The notes under the pieces: generated by a model | Seen by the model: the letters and a program-made list of their open reading frames with translations, nothing else | Told to the model about the DNA's origin: nothing | Database searches by the model: none | Program-made: the position numbers and the translations under genes | NCBI GenBank assembly: GCA_963815535.1 | Contig: CAWFGS010000002.1 | Span: 372,001-436,000 of the forward strand | Source: CAWFGS01 sp963815535 | Lineage (GTDB): Bacteria > Pseudomonadota > Alphaproteobacteria > Sphingomonadales > Sphingomonadaceae | DNA length: 64,000 nt | Reading direction: 5' to 3' | In this document: piece after piece, positions 33,683 to 43,284 of the stretch | Position numbering within the stretch: the first letter of the stretch is position 1 | Layout of the letters: each line of letters opens with the position of its first letter

Positions 33683-35018
33683 ATGGCGAAGTTTACATTC
33701 AACCTGCCCGATATCGGCGAAGGCATTGCCGAGGCGGAGATCGTCGAATGGCATGTGAAGGTCGGCGATACGATCGAAGAAGACGCCGCGCTCGCCGACG
33801 TGATGACGGACAAGGCGACGATCGATCTGGAAAGCCCGGTGTCCGGTACGGTGCTGGAACTGGCGGGCGAAGCAGGCGACATCATCGCGGTTGGCGGCAT
33901 GCTGGTCGTCGTCGAAGTCGAAGGCGAAGCGCCCGAACGAAAACGATGTCGCCGAACGCATCGAGGTCGAAAACCCCGACGCATCGGATGCCGACGATGC
34001 TGCGGCGGCGGTTGCGGAAGAAGACCCCTCTCTCCTTCAGGGGAGAGGCGGGAGCGACACAGTCGCGGAGGGAGTGGGGGATGCAAGCGCCACACCGTCC
34101 GACACCTCCCACCCCCCGGCCCCCTCCCCTGAAGGAGACGGGGGGAAGAAGGTCTGGCTTCCCCCGCCGTGCGCACGCGTGCGAAAGATCTCGGCATCGA
34201 TCTCGGCGATGTCAAACCCGCCGAAGATGGACGCCTGCGCCACGCCGATCTCGACGCGTTCCTGTCCTACGGTTCGCCGAAGGGCTTCGTCGGCAATACG
34301 CGGCAAGCGCGATGACGAGGCGATCAAGGTCATCGGCCTGCGCCGCCGGATCGCCGAGAACATGTCCGCCGCCAAGCGCAACATTCCGCATTTCACCTAT
34401 GTCGAGGAATGCGACGTCACCGACCTTGAATTGGCGCGCGCGCAACTGAACGATGCGCGCGGCGACCGGCCGAAACTGACCATGCTGCCGCTGATGATCG
34501 CCGCGATCTGCAAGCTGCTGCCGCGATACCCGATGATCAATGCGCGCTATGACGACGAGGCGAATGTGGTGACCCGGCACGGCGCGGTGCATCTGGGCAT
34601 GGCGACGCAGACCGATGGCGGGCTGATGGTGCCGGTCATCCGCAACGCGCAGGCGCAGAGCCTGTGGCAGCTGGCGAGCGAAATCGCGCGGTTGGCGCAG
34701 GCCGCGCGCGACGGCTCGGCGAAGTCCGACGAACTGTCCGGCTCCACGCTGACCATAACCTCGCTCGGCCCGCTGGGCGGCGTGGCGACCACTCCGGTCA
34801 TCAACCGCCCGGAAGTCGCGATCATCGGCCCGAACCGGATTATCGAACGCCCCATGTTCGTGCCCGATGCAAGCGGCGGCGAACGGATCGAGAAGCGCAA
34901 GCTGATGAACATTTCGATCAGTTGCGACCACCGTGTGGTCGATGGCTACGACGCGGCGAGCTTCATTCAGGAATTCAAGAAACTGGTCGAAGCGCCGGCG
35001 GTCCTGCTGGCGGACTGA
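33683..35018 (+). CDS. bkdC: Branched-chain 2-oxoacid dehydrogenase E2 dihydrolipoyl acyltransferase (frameshifted)
   Basis: About 445 residues, the E2 core. The N-terminal lipoyl domain carries the lipoyl-Lys in MTDKATIDL. The peripheral-subunit-binding domain (RTRAKDLGIDL...) appears in a shifted frame around 34170–34260. The C-terminal acyltransferase has the catalytic DHRVVDGYDAA. Breaks fall near 33935, 34153 (a missing base) and 34312. The linker between lipoyl and binding domains contains an in-frame palindromic repeat (34025–34145). No E3 gene follows in this window. Confidence 0.88.
34025..34145 (+). repeat. Palindromic element inside the bkdC linker
   Basis: About 121 bp bounded by inverted arms: CTCTCCTTCAGGGGAGAGG on the left (arm 34025–34048) and CCCCTCCCCTGAAGGAGACG on the right (34121–34145). 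The arms are near reverse complements, sharing CTCCTTCAGGGGAG. It is read through in frame as a Gly/Ser/Pro-rich linker (SLLQGRGGSDTVAEGVGDA...). Looks like a mobile palindromic repeat tolerated in a flexible linker. Confidence 0.65.
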
Positions 35019-35024
35019 CGCACC

Positions 35025-35498
35025 CTATCGGCGCACCACCGCGCCGTAGGAGACGCGGCCCGATGGCCGGCCCGCCGCGATGCGCCAACGAATATGGGTG
35101 ACGTCCTGCGCCACGGCCAGGCGCGATCGGACGCGCAACGTACCCAGTCGCCCCCAACTGCGCCCCCCATCGGCGGAGATCTGCGTTTCGGGGCCGCCGC
35201 TGGCGTAGGCCAGATGGTCGGGAACCGCGCTGGACAGGGTGAAGCCCCTGTCGCCCGTCGATGCCGCGCCATTCGCCCATTCCAGCATCAGCACCACCCG
35301 GTCGCCCGATCGCAGACGGTCCGCAGGTTCGATCGTGCGGGTGGCTGTGCCGGACGGGTGGGCGACGATCCGTTCCACGAAGACCGCGCGGCTGATCGCG
35401 ACAGCGCCGCTTTGCCCCGATTGCGCGAAGCCAGCCGTGGCGATCGATGCGGCGCAAACCGTTGCAAGCCCCATTACGGCGCGCATGATGAATGGCAT
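35025..35498 (-). CDS. Secreted protein of unknown function
   Basis: About 157 residues. The start at 35498 (MPFIMRAVMGLATVCAASIATAGFAQS) gives a good signal peptide, preceded by GGGGGA on the coding strand. The mature protein has VERIVAHPSGTATRTIEPADRLRSGDRVVLML followed by a Gly/Ser-rich region, resembling all-beta surface proteins with a conserved-repeat fold; I cannot assign a function. Intact. A longer ORF start at 35573 lacks a ribosome site. Confidence 0.6.
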   Translation of the reverse strand: MPFIMRAVMGLATVCAASIATAGFAQSGQSGAVAISRAVFVERIVAHPSGTATRTIEPADRLRSGDRVVLMLEWANGAASTGDRGFTLSSAVPDHLAYASGGPETQISADGGRSWGRLGTLRVRSRLAVAQDVTHIRWRIAAGRPSGRVSYGAVVRR

Positions 35499-35547
35499 GG
35501 AATTGTCCCCCTGATTGAACGCGGCAATGACGCGAAGGGGGAAAAAT

Positions 35548-35670
35548 ATGGTTAACGCAGCGGCATTCGGCACGCTTATGTCGGGGTATTCCGCACGCGT
35601 GCATTCTAACGACGCATTCGCGGCGGATTCCCCGGCGAAGTGCGTTGACAGTGTCCGTATGCTGGCTTAG
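35548..35670 (+). CDS. Possible 40-residue small protein
   Basis: ATG at 35548 follows AGGGGGAAAAAT, a strong ribosome-binding site, and opens a 40-codon ORF ending TAG at 35668–35670. It contains one Cys and no membrane segment, and I recognise no family. It lies in an otherwise empty stretch between a divergent secreted-protein gene and tRNA-Asp, and overlaps the likely −35 of the tRNA promoter. Could be chance. Confidence 0.3.
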   Translation: MVNAAAFGTLMSGYSARVHSNDAFAADSPAKCVDSVRMLA

Positions 35671-35671
35671 T
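35645..35671 (+). promoter_or_regulatory. Probable tRNA-Asp promoter
   Basis: TTGACA at 35645–35650 matches the −35 consensus exactly and lies about 65 bp before the tRNA. A −10 near CTTAGT (35666–35671) is weak. Confidence 0.4.
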
Positions 35672-35714
35672 GGCGCTGCTTCCCAAGCGGCAAACCCTTA
35701 CCGGGCAAGCTTTA

Positions 35715-35791
<77 letters not shown>

Positions 35792-35818
35792 CTTGGCGGG
35801 TTTCCCCCAGCGCCGGGA

Positions 35819-36077
35819 TTATTCTTCTGAACCGCCGGCGTCGCCGCCCGTCGCGGGCTTTCACACCCCAATCGCCGGTTTCCATCCAGATCAGAAAATT
35901 GCGTAACGGCAGCAGCCAGACCACGCCCAGCGCGCAATAGACGATCGTCTGGAACAGCGCGTGCCATCCTCCGATCAGTTCGGGCACGTAACGCGCGATG
36001 ACCACGCCATAGACGGTCAGACCGACCACCAGCCCCAATATGCCCAGCGGAATGCGCGCGCTCGGTTCCCGGCGCAT
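35819..36077 (-). CDS. DUF2842-family small membrane protein (one frameshift)
   Basis: About 85 residues with two membrane helices (LGILGLVVGLTVYGVVIARYVPEL and FQTIVYCALGVVWLLPL) and WMETG, the DUF2842 pattern common in alphaproteobacteria. Function unknown. The start at 36077 overlaps the fthC stop (TAATG). As read, the frame runs into the antisense of tRNA-Asp. Removing one extra C near 35838 gives RDGGDAGGSEE and TAA at 35819–35821, clear of the tRNA. Confidence 0.65.
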
Positions 36078-36644
36078 TACCATGGCCCGTAAGTGCGGGT
36101 TGGTGTGACCACTGCGGTCAGGGCGACATCATGCGGTTCATGCGGCAGCGTTTCGGCGATCTGGCAATCCCACGCCATTCCGATCGCCATCGTGCCGTCA
36201 TGCGCGGCCAGCCAGCGATCGTAATATCCGCCGCCCTGGCCGAGCCTGTGCCCGTCGGCGGTAAAACCGATCAGCGGCACGAACAGCACATCGGGCGTCA
36301 GTTCCGGCAAATCTGCAGCGGGCTGCATCATGCCGAACGGGCCGGCCGTCAGGTCGCTGTCCGCGAACGGATCGGTCCACGCCGCAAAGTCCATGCGGCC
36401 ATCCTCGTCCGTGATGCGGGGCAGGGCGATCGCATGGCCCGCCTCCTGAAAATACGCGGCATAGGCGCGCGTCGGCGCTTCGCTGCCGGTGGCATGATAA
36501 AGGCCGATGGTCGCATCCGGGGCAATCGCGGCCAATAGGGATGCCGGGGGCATGCGTGAACAGCAGCGCGCGGATATTCTCAGGCTGCGCGGCGACATGC
36601 GCCTTTCGCGCGGCTCTCAACTGCGCGCGCAGTTTCGTTTTCAT
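36077..36644 (-). CDS. fthC: 5-formyltetrahydrofolate cyclo-ligase (one frameshift)
   Basis: About 188 residues. It converts 5-formyl-THF to methenyl-THF. The C-terminal signature is PLIGFTADGHRLGQGGGYYDRWL. The N-terminus KTKLRAQLRAARKAHVA resembles the family's basic start. A frame change near 36545 joins THAP to ASLLAAIAPDA. It lies downstream of 6S RNA and zapA, the conserved proteobacterial order. Confidence 0.85.
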
Positions 36645-36734
36645 ATCGGACGCATCGATGGTGGGGAGTTGGGACAATCGCGCATGCTCCGGCAAAAAGG
36701 GTTCGTGTCGGCGGTTTCAAAAGCGGCGGTTGGC

Positions 36735-36885
36735 GGAACCACCATAGGTCGGTTGCCGGGAAATCCTCCGACGCGAAAACGTCAGGTGGGCGCCATATGC
36801 CCTAGGGCCCCGTGCGAAACGTTACCCAGGGACAGGGACAGCTCCCTTAGGATAGCTTATAGCCTCAGGGATTTTCATGCAGCAT
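36735..36885 (-). ncRNA. ssrS: 6S RNA (boundaries approximate)
   Basis: The 313-bp gap between zapA and fthC has no credible ORF. On the minus strand it holds a largely self-complementary transcript-like segment: AAATCC near 36873 pairs with GGATTT near 36764, and GC-rich inner helices flank an apparent open bubble. Position between zapA and fthC is the conserved locus of 6S RNA, which sequesters sigma-70 RNA polymerase. Identified mainly by synteny plus foldability. Confidence 0.55.
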
Positions 36886-36957
36886 CGTGCCGGGCAGTCC
36901 CGCCATCCCCTATGTAGGATGCGTGCGCCCGCCTCTCAAGCGATCATTGCGAAACCG

Positions 36958-37492
36958 CTACGGCGCGGCAGGTTTCGCTTTCGCTTCCAGCTTGTTCGCG
37001 CATTCTTCCAGCAGAGTGGCGAAACGTTCCAGCGACGGGGCAAGTTCGGGATCGGTGGATGCTGCGATCTGCGGCGGCATCGTGCCTGCGTTTTCCTGTC
37101 GCGATGCTTCGGCGGCCTGCGCCGACTGGCTCGATTGCAGCCCTTCCAAATGCGCTTCGAGATCGGCGATACGCGCAGTGTTGGGCGTCGTGCTGCCCCT
37201 TCGCCGTGTCCACGGCACGTTCCAGATCGCCGCGTTCGGTCGCGAATTCCGCTTCCGCGCGGTCGAGCGCGTCCCGCCCGGCGGCAAGTTTGGCCGTGTT
37301 GTCATGCAACTCGTCCGCCAGCAGCAACGCTGCGAACAGCAGGTTCTGCGAATCCTGCGGCGAGCGGTTGTCGCCCAGCTGGCTTACCTTCGCGTCGATC
37401 GCGGCGGCCAGCGTGCGGACATGCGCCTCTTCCCCCGGCGAACAGGCGACGGTGTAATTGCGACCGCCGATGGTCAGGCCCACCTGGCTCAT
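36958..37492 (-). CDS. zapA: Cell division protein ZapA, long form (one frameshift)
   Basis: About 178 residues. The N-terminal ZapA domain is clear (VGLTIGGRNYTVACSPGEE, then LAAAIDAKV and LLFAALLLADEL), a FtsZ-ring bundler. Typical ZapA is about 100 residues. Here a further 75 residues continue with coiled-coil character (ARIADLEAHLEGLQSSQSA) and a second amphipathic stretch ending KLEAKAKPAAP. A frame break near 37195 lies between the two parts, but the second frame is clearly coding. It overlaps the upstream gene's stop. Confidence 0.8.
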
Positions 37493-37725
37493 TTCTGCAG
37501 CCTTTCGATCAGCGTATCGAGTTCGGTCAGGCTGGCGGCGACGGTGTCGCGCAGATCCTCGTGCCGAATGACGAGGTTGGATACCGCGACGGGGTCTTTG
37601 GCAGGTGCATTCGCAGGCGGCGGTGATGGGGCCAATGATGGGGCCGGCGCATCGGCCTGAACGGCGATCCGTGCGAGCGCGGTTTCGATGCGCTTCACGG
37701 CATCTTCGGTTCGGTTGCTGGTCAT
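37489..37725 (-). CDS. Small coiled-coil protein upstream of zapA
   Basis: 78 residues: amphipathic helix DAVKRIETALARIAVQAD, a Pro/Ala-rich linker, and a second amphipathic helix ending DTLIERLQK. Not assigned to a family. Its stop overlaps the zapA ATG (ATGA), so the two proteins may act together at the division site; that is inference from coupling. Intact. Confidence 0.6.
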   Translation of the reverse strand: MTSNRTEDAVKRIETALARIAVQADAPAPSLAPSPPPANAPAKDPVAVSNLVIRHEDLRDTVAASLTELDTLIERLQK

Positions 37726-37906
37726 CGCTGGCGATTTATCAATCTTGTGCGCCGCTGCATAGTGGCGCGTTGTCGCCGCCGCCGGGGGCGACCGGTCCGC
37801 CGAACTTGACCTTGCCACCCCGCTCCGCGAAGGCGGTGTCCACGCGAATCGCGGGGCATCGTCGGCCTCGCGGCGCACCCGATCTTACCCGGAGCACCCT
37901 CCCGCG

Positions 37907-39924
37907 TTGACCAGCACCGACACGATTTCGCCCGCACGCATGACCCAGATGGCGAACGCGATCCGCGCTTTGTCGATGGACGCGTGTCGAGGCGGCCAAT
38001 TCGGGCCATCCGGGGATGCCGATGGGCATGGCGGATGTCGCCACCGTGTTGTGGTCGAAATATCTGAAATACGATGCCGCCGCGCCGGATTGGGCCGATC
38101 GCGACCGGTTCATCCTGAGCGCCGGGCACGGATCGATGCTGATCTATTCGCTGCTGCATCTGGCGGGATACGCCGCGCCGACGATGGACGATATCCGCAA
38201 TTTCCGTGCAGCTGGGCAGCCCGTGCGCCGGACATCCGGAAAACTTCCTGCTCGACGGCGTCGAATGCACCACCGGACCGTTGGGGCAGGGGTTGGCGAT
38301 GGGGGTCGGCTTCGCGATGGCGGAACGGCATCTGAACGCGCAGTTCGGGGATGATCTGGTCGATCATCGCACCTGGGTCGTCGCGGGCGACGGGTGTCTG
38401 ATGGAAGGCATCAACCACGAGGCGATCGGCCTGGCCGGCCATTTACGGCTGGGCAGCATGAACGTGCTGTGGGACGATAACGACATCACGATCGACGGCG
38501 GCACGGATCTGTCCACCAGCGAAGACGTGATGGCCCGCTTCCAATCGCGCGAACTGGCACACGGTGCGCTGCGACGGGCACGATATGAACGATATCGCCC
38601 GCGCGATCGACGAAGCGATTGCGGACGACCGCCCGTCGCTGGTCGCGTGCAAGACGATCATCGGCAAGGGCGCACCGACCAAGCAGGGCACGAGCGCGGC
38701 GCACGGTGCGCCGCTTGGCCGGGAAGAAATGGCCGCCGCGCGCGAAAGCTTCGGCTGGACGGCGGAGCCGTTCGTCATTCCCGATGCGATCGAGGCCGAT
38801 TGGCGGCAAGCGGGCGCGCGTGGAAACGCGGCGCATAAGGCGTGGCGCGCACGGTTGGATGCTTCCGACAGGCGCGCCGCTTTCGAAACGCGCATGGCGC
38901 CTTTGTCGCCGCAGCGGATCGACGATGCCATCCGCGACTACATCCGCGATCTGGCAGGCGATGCCGCCGAAGGTCGCGACGCGCAAGGCATCCGAAATGG
39001 CGCTGGGCCCGCTGACCGAAAACCTGCCGCAACTGATCGGCGGGTCCGCCGATCTGACCGGGTCCAACAACACCAAAACGCCCGCGACCGCGCCGTATCA
39101 GGCAGACAGCTACGACGGGCGCTACGTCTATTACGGCATCCGCGAATTCGGCATGGCGGCGGCGATGAACGGGATGGCGCTGCATGGCGGCGTGATCCCC
39201 TATGGCGGCACGTTCCTGATCTTCAGCGACTATGCCCGCAACGCCATCCGGTTGAGCGCATTGCAGCAGGCGCGCGTGGTCTATGTGATGACGCATGACA
39301 GCATCGGGTTGGGCGAAGACGGTCCGACGCATCAGCCGGTCGAACAGGTGATGAGCTTGCGTCTGATCCCCAACCTCAACGTCTATCGCCCGTGCGACGC
39401 GATCGAAACCGCAGAATGCTGGGCGCTGGCGCTGGCAAGCGCACGAGACGCCATCGGTGCTGGCGCTGACGCGGCAGGGTCTGCCGCAGATGCGGGGGGA
39501 TGGCGACGCGGAATGGTCGGGCGAAACCAACCGCAGCGCGCGCGGCGCCTATCGCTTGAAAGCCGCCGATGCGGTGCGCCGGGTGATGCTGATCGCAACC
39601 GGATCGGAAGTGCATCTGGCCATGGATGTCGCAGCCAGGCTGGAGGAGGAAGGCATCGGCGCGGATGTGATTTCAATGCCTTGCATGGAACTGTTCGACG
39701 GGCAGGACGATGCCTATCGCGCCGATCTGCTGCCCGGCGATGCGCTGACCGTATCGATCGAGGCGGGCACCACGCTTGGCTGGGAACGCTATACCGGCCG
39801 CCGGGGCCTGACCATCGGGCTCGACCGTTTCGGCGCATCGGCGCCTGCGGCCGATCTGTTCGCGAAATTCGGTTTCACCGCGGACGCCATCGTCCCGCAA
39901 ATCATCGACAAATTGAACCAGTAG
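37907..39924 (+). CDS. tkt: Transketolase (frameshifted)
   Basis: About 670 residues of thiamine-diphosphate transketolase, exchanging two-carbon units in the pentose phosphate pathway. Seen: MPMGMADVA, CTTGPLGQGLAMGVG, VVAGDGCLMEG (ThDP motif GDG...), REFGMAAAMNGMALHGG and DSIGLGEDGPTHQP. Extra bases break it near 37984, 38207, 38548, 38968 and 39444. A TTG start at 37907 with GGAGCA upstream fits the family's N-terminus (TDTISPARMTQMANAIRAL); ATG at 37940 is the alternative. First gene of a tkt-gap-pgk run. Confidence 0.88.
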
Positions 39925-39939
39925 AGCAGGAGCATTATC

Positions 39940-40950
39940 ATGGCGACGAAAGTTGCAATCAACGGTTTCGGACGCATCGGACGGCTGGTCGCGCGCGCCA
40001 TTCTGGAACGCGGCGATCACGATCTGGAACTGGTCGCGATCAACGATCTGGCCGATGCGAAAGCGAACGCGCTGCTGTTCCAGTACGATTCCACGCATGG
40101 CCGCTTTCCCGGCGAAGTCAGCGTCCGACGGCAGCAGCATCACCGTCAACGGCAAGGCATATCGCGGTCACGTCCGAACGCGATCCGGGCAAGCTGCCGC
40201 ACAAGGATATGGGCATCGATATCGTGCTGGAATGCACCGGCTTCTTCCAGTCGCACGCCGCCGCGCAGCCGCATCTGGATGCAGGCGCGAAACGCGTGCT
40301 GATCTCCGCACCGGCAAAGAATGTCAGCGCCACGATCGTTTATGGCGTGAATCACGATATGCTGACCGCCGATGACGTTATCGTGTCCAACGCCAGCTGC
40401 ACCACCAACTGCCTGGCCCCGGTGGCCAAGGTGCTGAACGACACGGTCGGGATCGAGCGCGGTTTCATGACCACGATCCACAGCTACACCAACGATCAGC
40501 GGATGCTCGACCAGATGCATTCCGATATGCGCCGGGCGCGCGGCGGGGCGCAGAACATGATCCCGACCACGACCGGTGCGGCGCGCGCGGTCGGGCTGGT
40601 GCTGCCCGAACTGAATGGCAAGCTGGACGGGTCCAGCGTGCGCGTGCCGACGCCCAATGTCAGCCTGGTCGATCTGGTGTTCACGCCGGGCCGCGATACC
40701 AGCGTCGAAGAACTGAACACCGCGTTGAAAGCGGCGGCGGACGGTCCGATGAAGGGCGTGCTGGATTACACCGACGCAGCCGCTGGTCAGCAGCGATTTC
40801 AACCATTATCCCGCCAGCTCCACCGTCGACAGCCTGGAAACCAGCGTCATGGAAGGCAAGCTGGCCCGCGTGGTCAGCTGGTACGACAATGAATGGGGCT
40901 TTTCCAACCGCATGATCGACACCGCCGGCGTGATGGCGAAGCTGATCTAG
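39940..40950 (+). CDS. gap: Glyceraldehyde-3-phosphate dehydrogenase (frameshifted)
   Basis: About 335 residues. NAD-binding INGFGRIGRLVAR at the N-terminus, catalytic Cys in SNASCTTNCLAP, and C-terminal SWYDNEWGFSNRM. Three extra bases break it, near 40126, 40166 and 40779. AGGAG about 8 bases before the ATG at 39940. It follows tkt by 15 bp. Confidence 0.92.
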
Positions 40951-40967
40951 AGCCGATCGGCACGTAC

Positions 40968-41084
40968 TGCCCACCCCACTGCGACTAGCGCGCTCCGCTC
41001 GCAAGTCTCGCTGCCCCTCCCGCAAGCGGGAGAGGCAGCGGAGCTTGACGATCATCGGCGAGGTCAGCGCGAACCGGGTGGGCA
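40968..41084. repeat. Nested palindromic element between gap and pgk
   Basis: A 117-bp unit with perfect 9-bp terminal inverted repeats (TGCCCACCC at 40968–40976, GGGTGGGCA at 41076–41084). Inside are an 8-bp pair (GCTCCGCT at 40992, AGCGGAGC at 41037) and a central 13-bp stem with one mismatch and an AA turn (41011–41038). The whole can fold as one long hairpin. No ORF. Confidence 0.65.
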
Positions 41085-41110
41085 ACGCCGACCTATCGAA
41101 GGAACACACC

Positions 41111-42324
41111 ATGCCAGCCTTCAAAACGCTCGACGATCTGCATACCGCGATGCCCGACCTGACGGGCAAGGTCGCGCTGGTGCGGGTCGATCTGAACCTG
41201 CCGATGCACGGCGGATCGGCCACCGACGTTACGCGCGTGCAGGCATCCGCGCCGACGATCCTGGAACTGGCGGACGCGGGCGCGAAAGTGCTGTTGCTGG
41301 CGCATTTCGGGCGGCCGGGCGGGCAGCGCAATTCCACCATGTCCACCAGCTTCGTTCAGGATGCGGTCGAGGATGTGCTGGGCCGCGAAGTGATGTTCAT
41401 TCCCGAATTGAGCGGCCGGTCGTCACACATCAGCGATCGGCATCTTGCGCGATGGCGATATCGGCCTGCTCGAAAACACGCGCTTCTGGCCGGGCGAGGA
41501 AGCCAACGATCCCGATTTCGCGCAAGAACGTCGCGGCGCATGGCGACTTCTACGTCAACGATGCATTCTCCGCCGCCCATCGCGCCCACGCCAGCACGGA
41601 AGGGTTGGCGCATCTGTTGCCCGCCTATGCCGGGCGCGCGATGGAAGCGGAACTGGAGGCGCTGCAATGCCGCTTGGGCACGCCCGAAACGCCGGTCGCG
41701 GCGGTGGTCGGCGGCGCGAAGGTTTCGACCAAGCTGGCCGTGTTGGAAAATCTGGTCGGGCAGGTGCAGCATCTGATCATCGGCGGCGGCATGGCCAACA
41801 CGTTCCTGGCCGCGCGCGGCGTCGATGTCGGCAAATCGCTGTGCGAACACGACCTGACGGACACCGCCAATGCGATCATGGACCGCGCCGACCATGCCGG
41901 GTGCACGGTGCATTTGCCGTATGACGTGGTGGTGGCGAAGGAGTTTGCCGCCAATCCGGAAACCTTGCGAATCTGCAACGTGCACGAAGTTGCGGCGGAC
42001 GAGATGATCCTCGACATCGGGCCGCAAGCGGTCGAAGCGCTGGCCGATGTGCTGAAGACCTGCCGAACCTTGGTGTGGAACGGGCCGCTGGGCGCATTCG
42101 AGACGGAGCCTTTCGATGCGGCGACCGTCGCGCTGGCGCGCACGGCTGCGGCATTGACGCATGAGGGTTCGCTGGTGTCGGTCGCGGGCGGCGGCGATAC
42201 GGTGGCCGCGCTCAATCATGCGGGCGTGGCGGACGATTTCTCCTACGTTTCGACGGCGGGCGGGGCGTTTCTGGAATGGATGGAGGGCAAGGCGCTGCCC
42301 GGCGTTGCGGCCCTGACGAAATAA
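41111..42324 (+). CDS. pgk: Phosphoglycerate kinase (frameshifted)
   Basis: About 400 residues. VALVRVDLNLPM is the family start motif, followed by LLLAHFGRPGG, LLENTRFWPGEE, FYVNDAFSAAHRAHAS, VVGGAKVSTKLAVLENL and the C-terminal SVAGGGDTVAAL. Frame breaks lie near 41424 and 41525, with the second half clean. The ATG at 41111 is used because the upstream part of the ORF falls in the palindromic element. Confidence 0.9.
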
Positions 42325-42330
42325 CGGACG

Positions 42331-43062
42331 CTACCGATATTCGGGGTTGGGCGCATCGAATGTCGTGCCCGCATCCCAATCGTCTGCGGAATTGCCATAG
42401 GCGGGAATACCGCCGGCATCCTTCAGCATGCGCGCCAGATGCAGCATGTTCCATGTCACGAAAGTGGTGTTGCGCCGGGTGAAGTCGTTGTCCGTACCGA
42501 CCGGCGGGCCGTTCTCCGCCTCGTCCCCATAGGACGGCCCCGGTCCCGCTTCCCCGATCCAGCCGGCATCGGCCTGCGGCGGGATGGTGAAGCCGATATG
42601 CTGCAACGAATATAGCACGCCCATCGCGACATGTTTGATGCCGTCTTCATTGCCGGTCACGATGCAGCCCCCGACCTTGCCGTAAAAGATGTATTGTCCC
42701 TTATCGTTGGTCTGGCCGGAATGGGCATAGAGCCGTTCGATCACCCGCTGACAGACGGAGCTTTTCTCCCCCAGCCAGATCGGGGTGGCGAGGATGAGAA
42801 TGTCGCACGCTGCAACCTTCTCCCATATGGCCGGCCAATCGTCGCGCGCCGCACCGTGCTCGGTCATATCGGGCTGGACGCCGGGCGCGATGGTGTGATC
42901 GACCGCGCGGACCACATCGACGCCGACATCGTTTTCACGCATGATCGTGGTCACGATGTCCAGCAGCGTGTCGGTATGGGATGTTTCGGGCGAGGGTTTC
43001 AGCGTGCAATTGACGATGACCGCGCGCAGATCGCTGAAATCGGTGACGTGTTTTTGGGGCAT
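42331..43062 (-). CDS. Flavodoxin-fold NAD(P)H-dependent oxidoreductase
   Basis: An intact 243-residue flavodoxin-like protein. A beta strand RAVIVNCTLKPSPETSHTD forms the FMN phosphate loop, and DILILATPIWLGEKS the second FMN-contact loop, as in NADPH-dependent FMN reductase or WrbA-like families. Probably an FMN enzyme; the substrate is unknown. It is opposite in direction to pgk and the aldolase gene. Confidence 0.75.
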   Translation of the reverse strand: MPQKHVTDFSDLRAVIVNCTLKPSPETSHTDTLLDIVTTIMRENDVGVDVVRAVDHTIAPGVQPDMTEHGAARDDWPAIWEKVAACDILILATPIWLGEKSSVCQRVIERLYAHSGQTNDKGQYIFYGKVGGCIVTGNEDGIKHVAMGVLYSLQHIGFTIPPQADAGWIGEAGPGPSYGDEAENGPPVGTDNDFTRRNTTFVTWNMLHLARMLKDAGGIPAYGNSADDWDAGTTFDAPNPEYR

Positions 43063-43154
43063 GGGTGGTTTTTCCGCGGTGATGAAAGGGCCAGCTTACG
43101 CTGCGGGAAAACCGATCGCGTCGCAAGTTTCACCCGATCTGCGCGGTGGTGTGT

Positions 43155-43192
43155 GGGGTGATGCGCGGGGTGATGCACGGGGCGATGTTGCA
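43155..43192. repeat. Short 12-bp tandem repeat
   Basis: Three units of GGGGTGATGCRC, the last degenerate, lie in the 222-bp divergent gap between the flavodoxin-like gene and the aldolase gene. The rest of the gap shows no gene. Confidence 0.45.
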
Positions 43193-43284
43193 GGGGTGGC
43201 GGGGACTGGCTAAGGCCCGGTCACACAACACTTACAGCCGTAAATAGCCGTATGAAGCGGCATCCATCCGCAGGGGAAAACACC

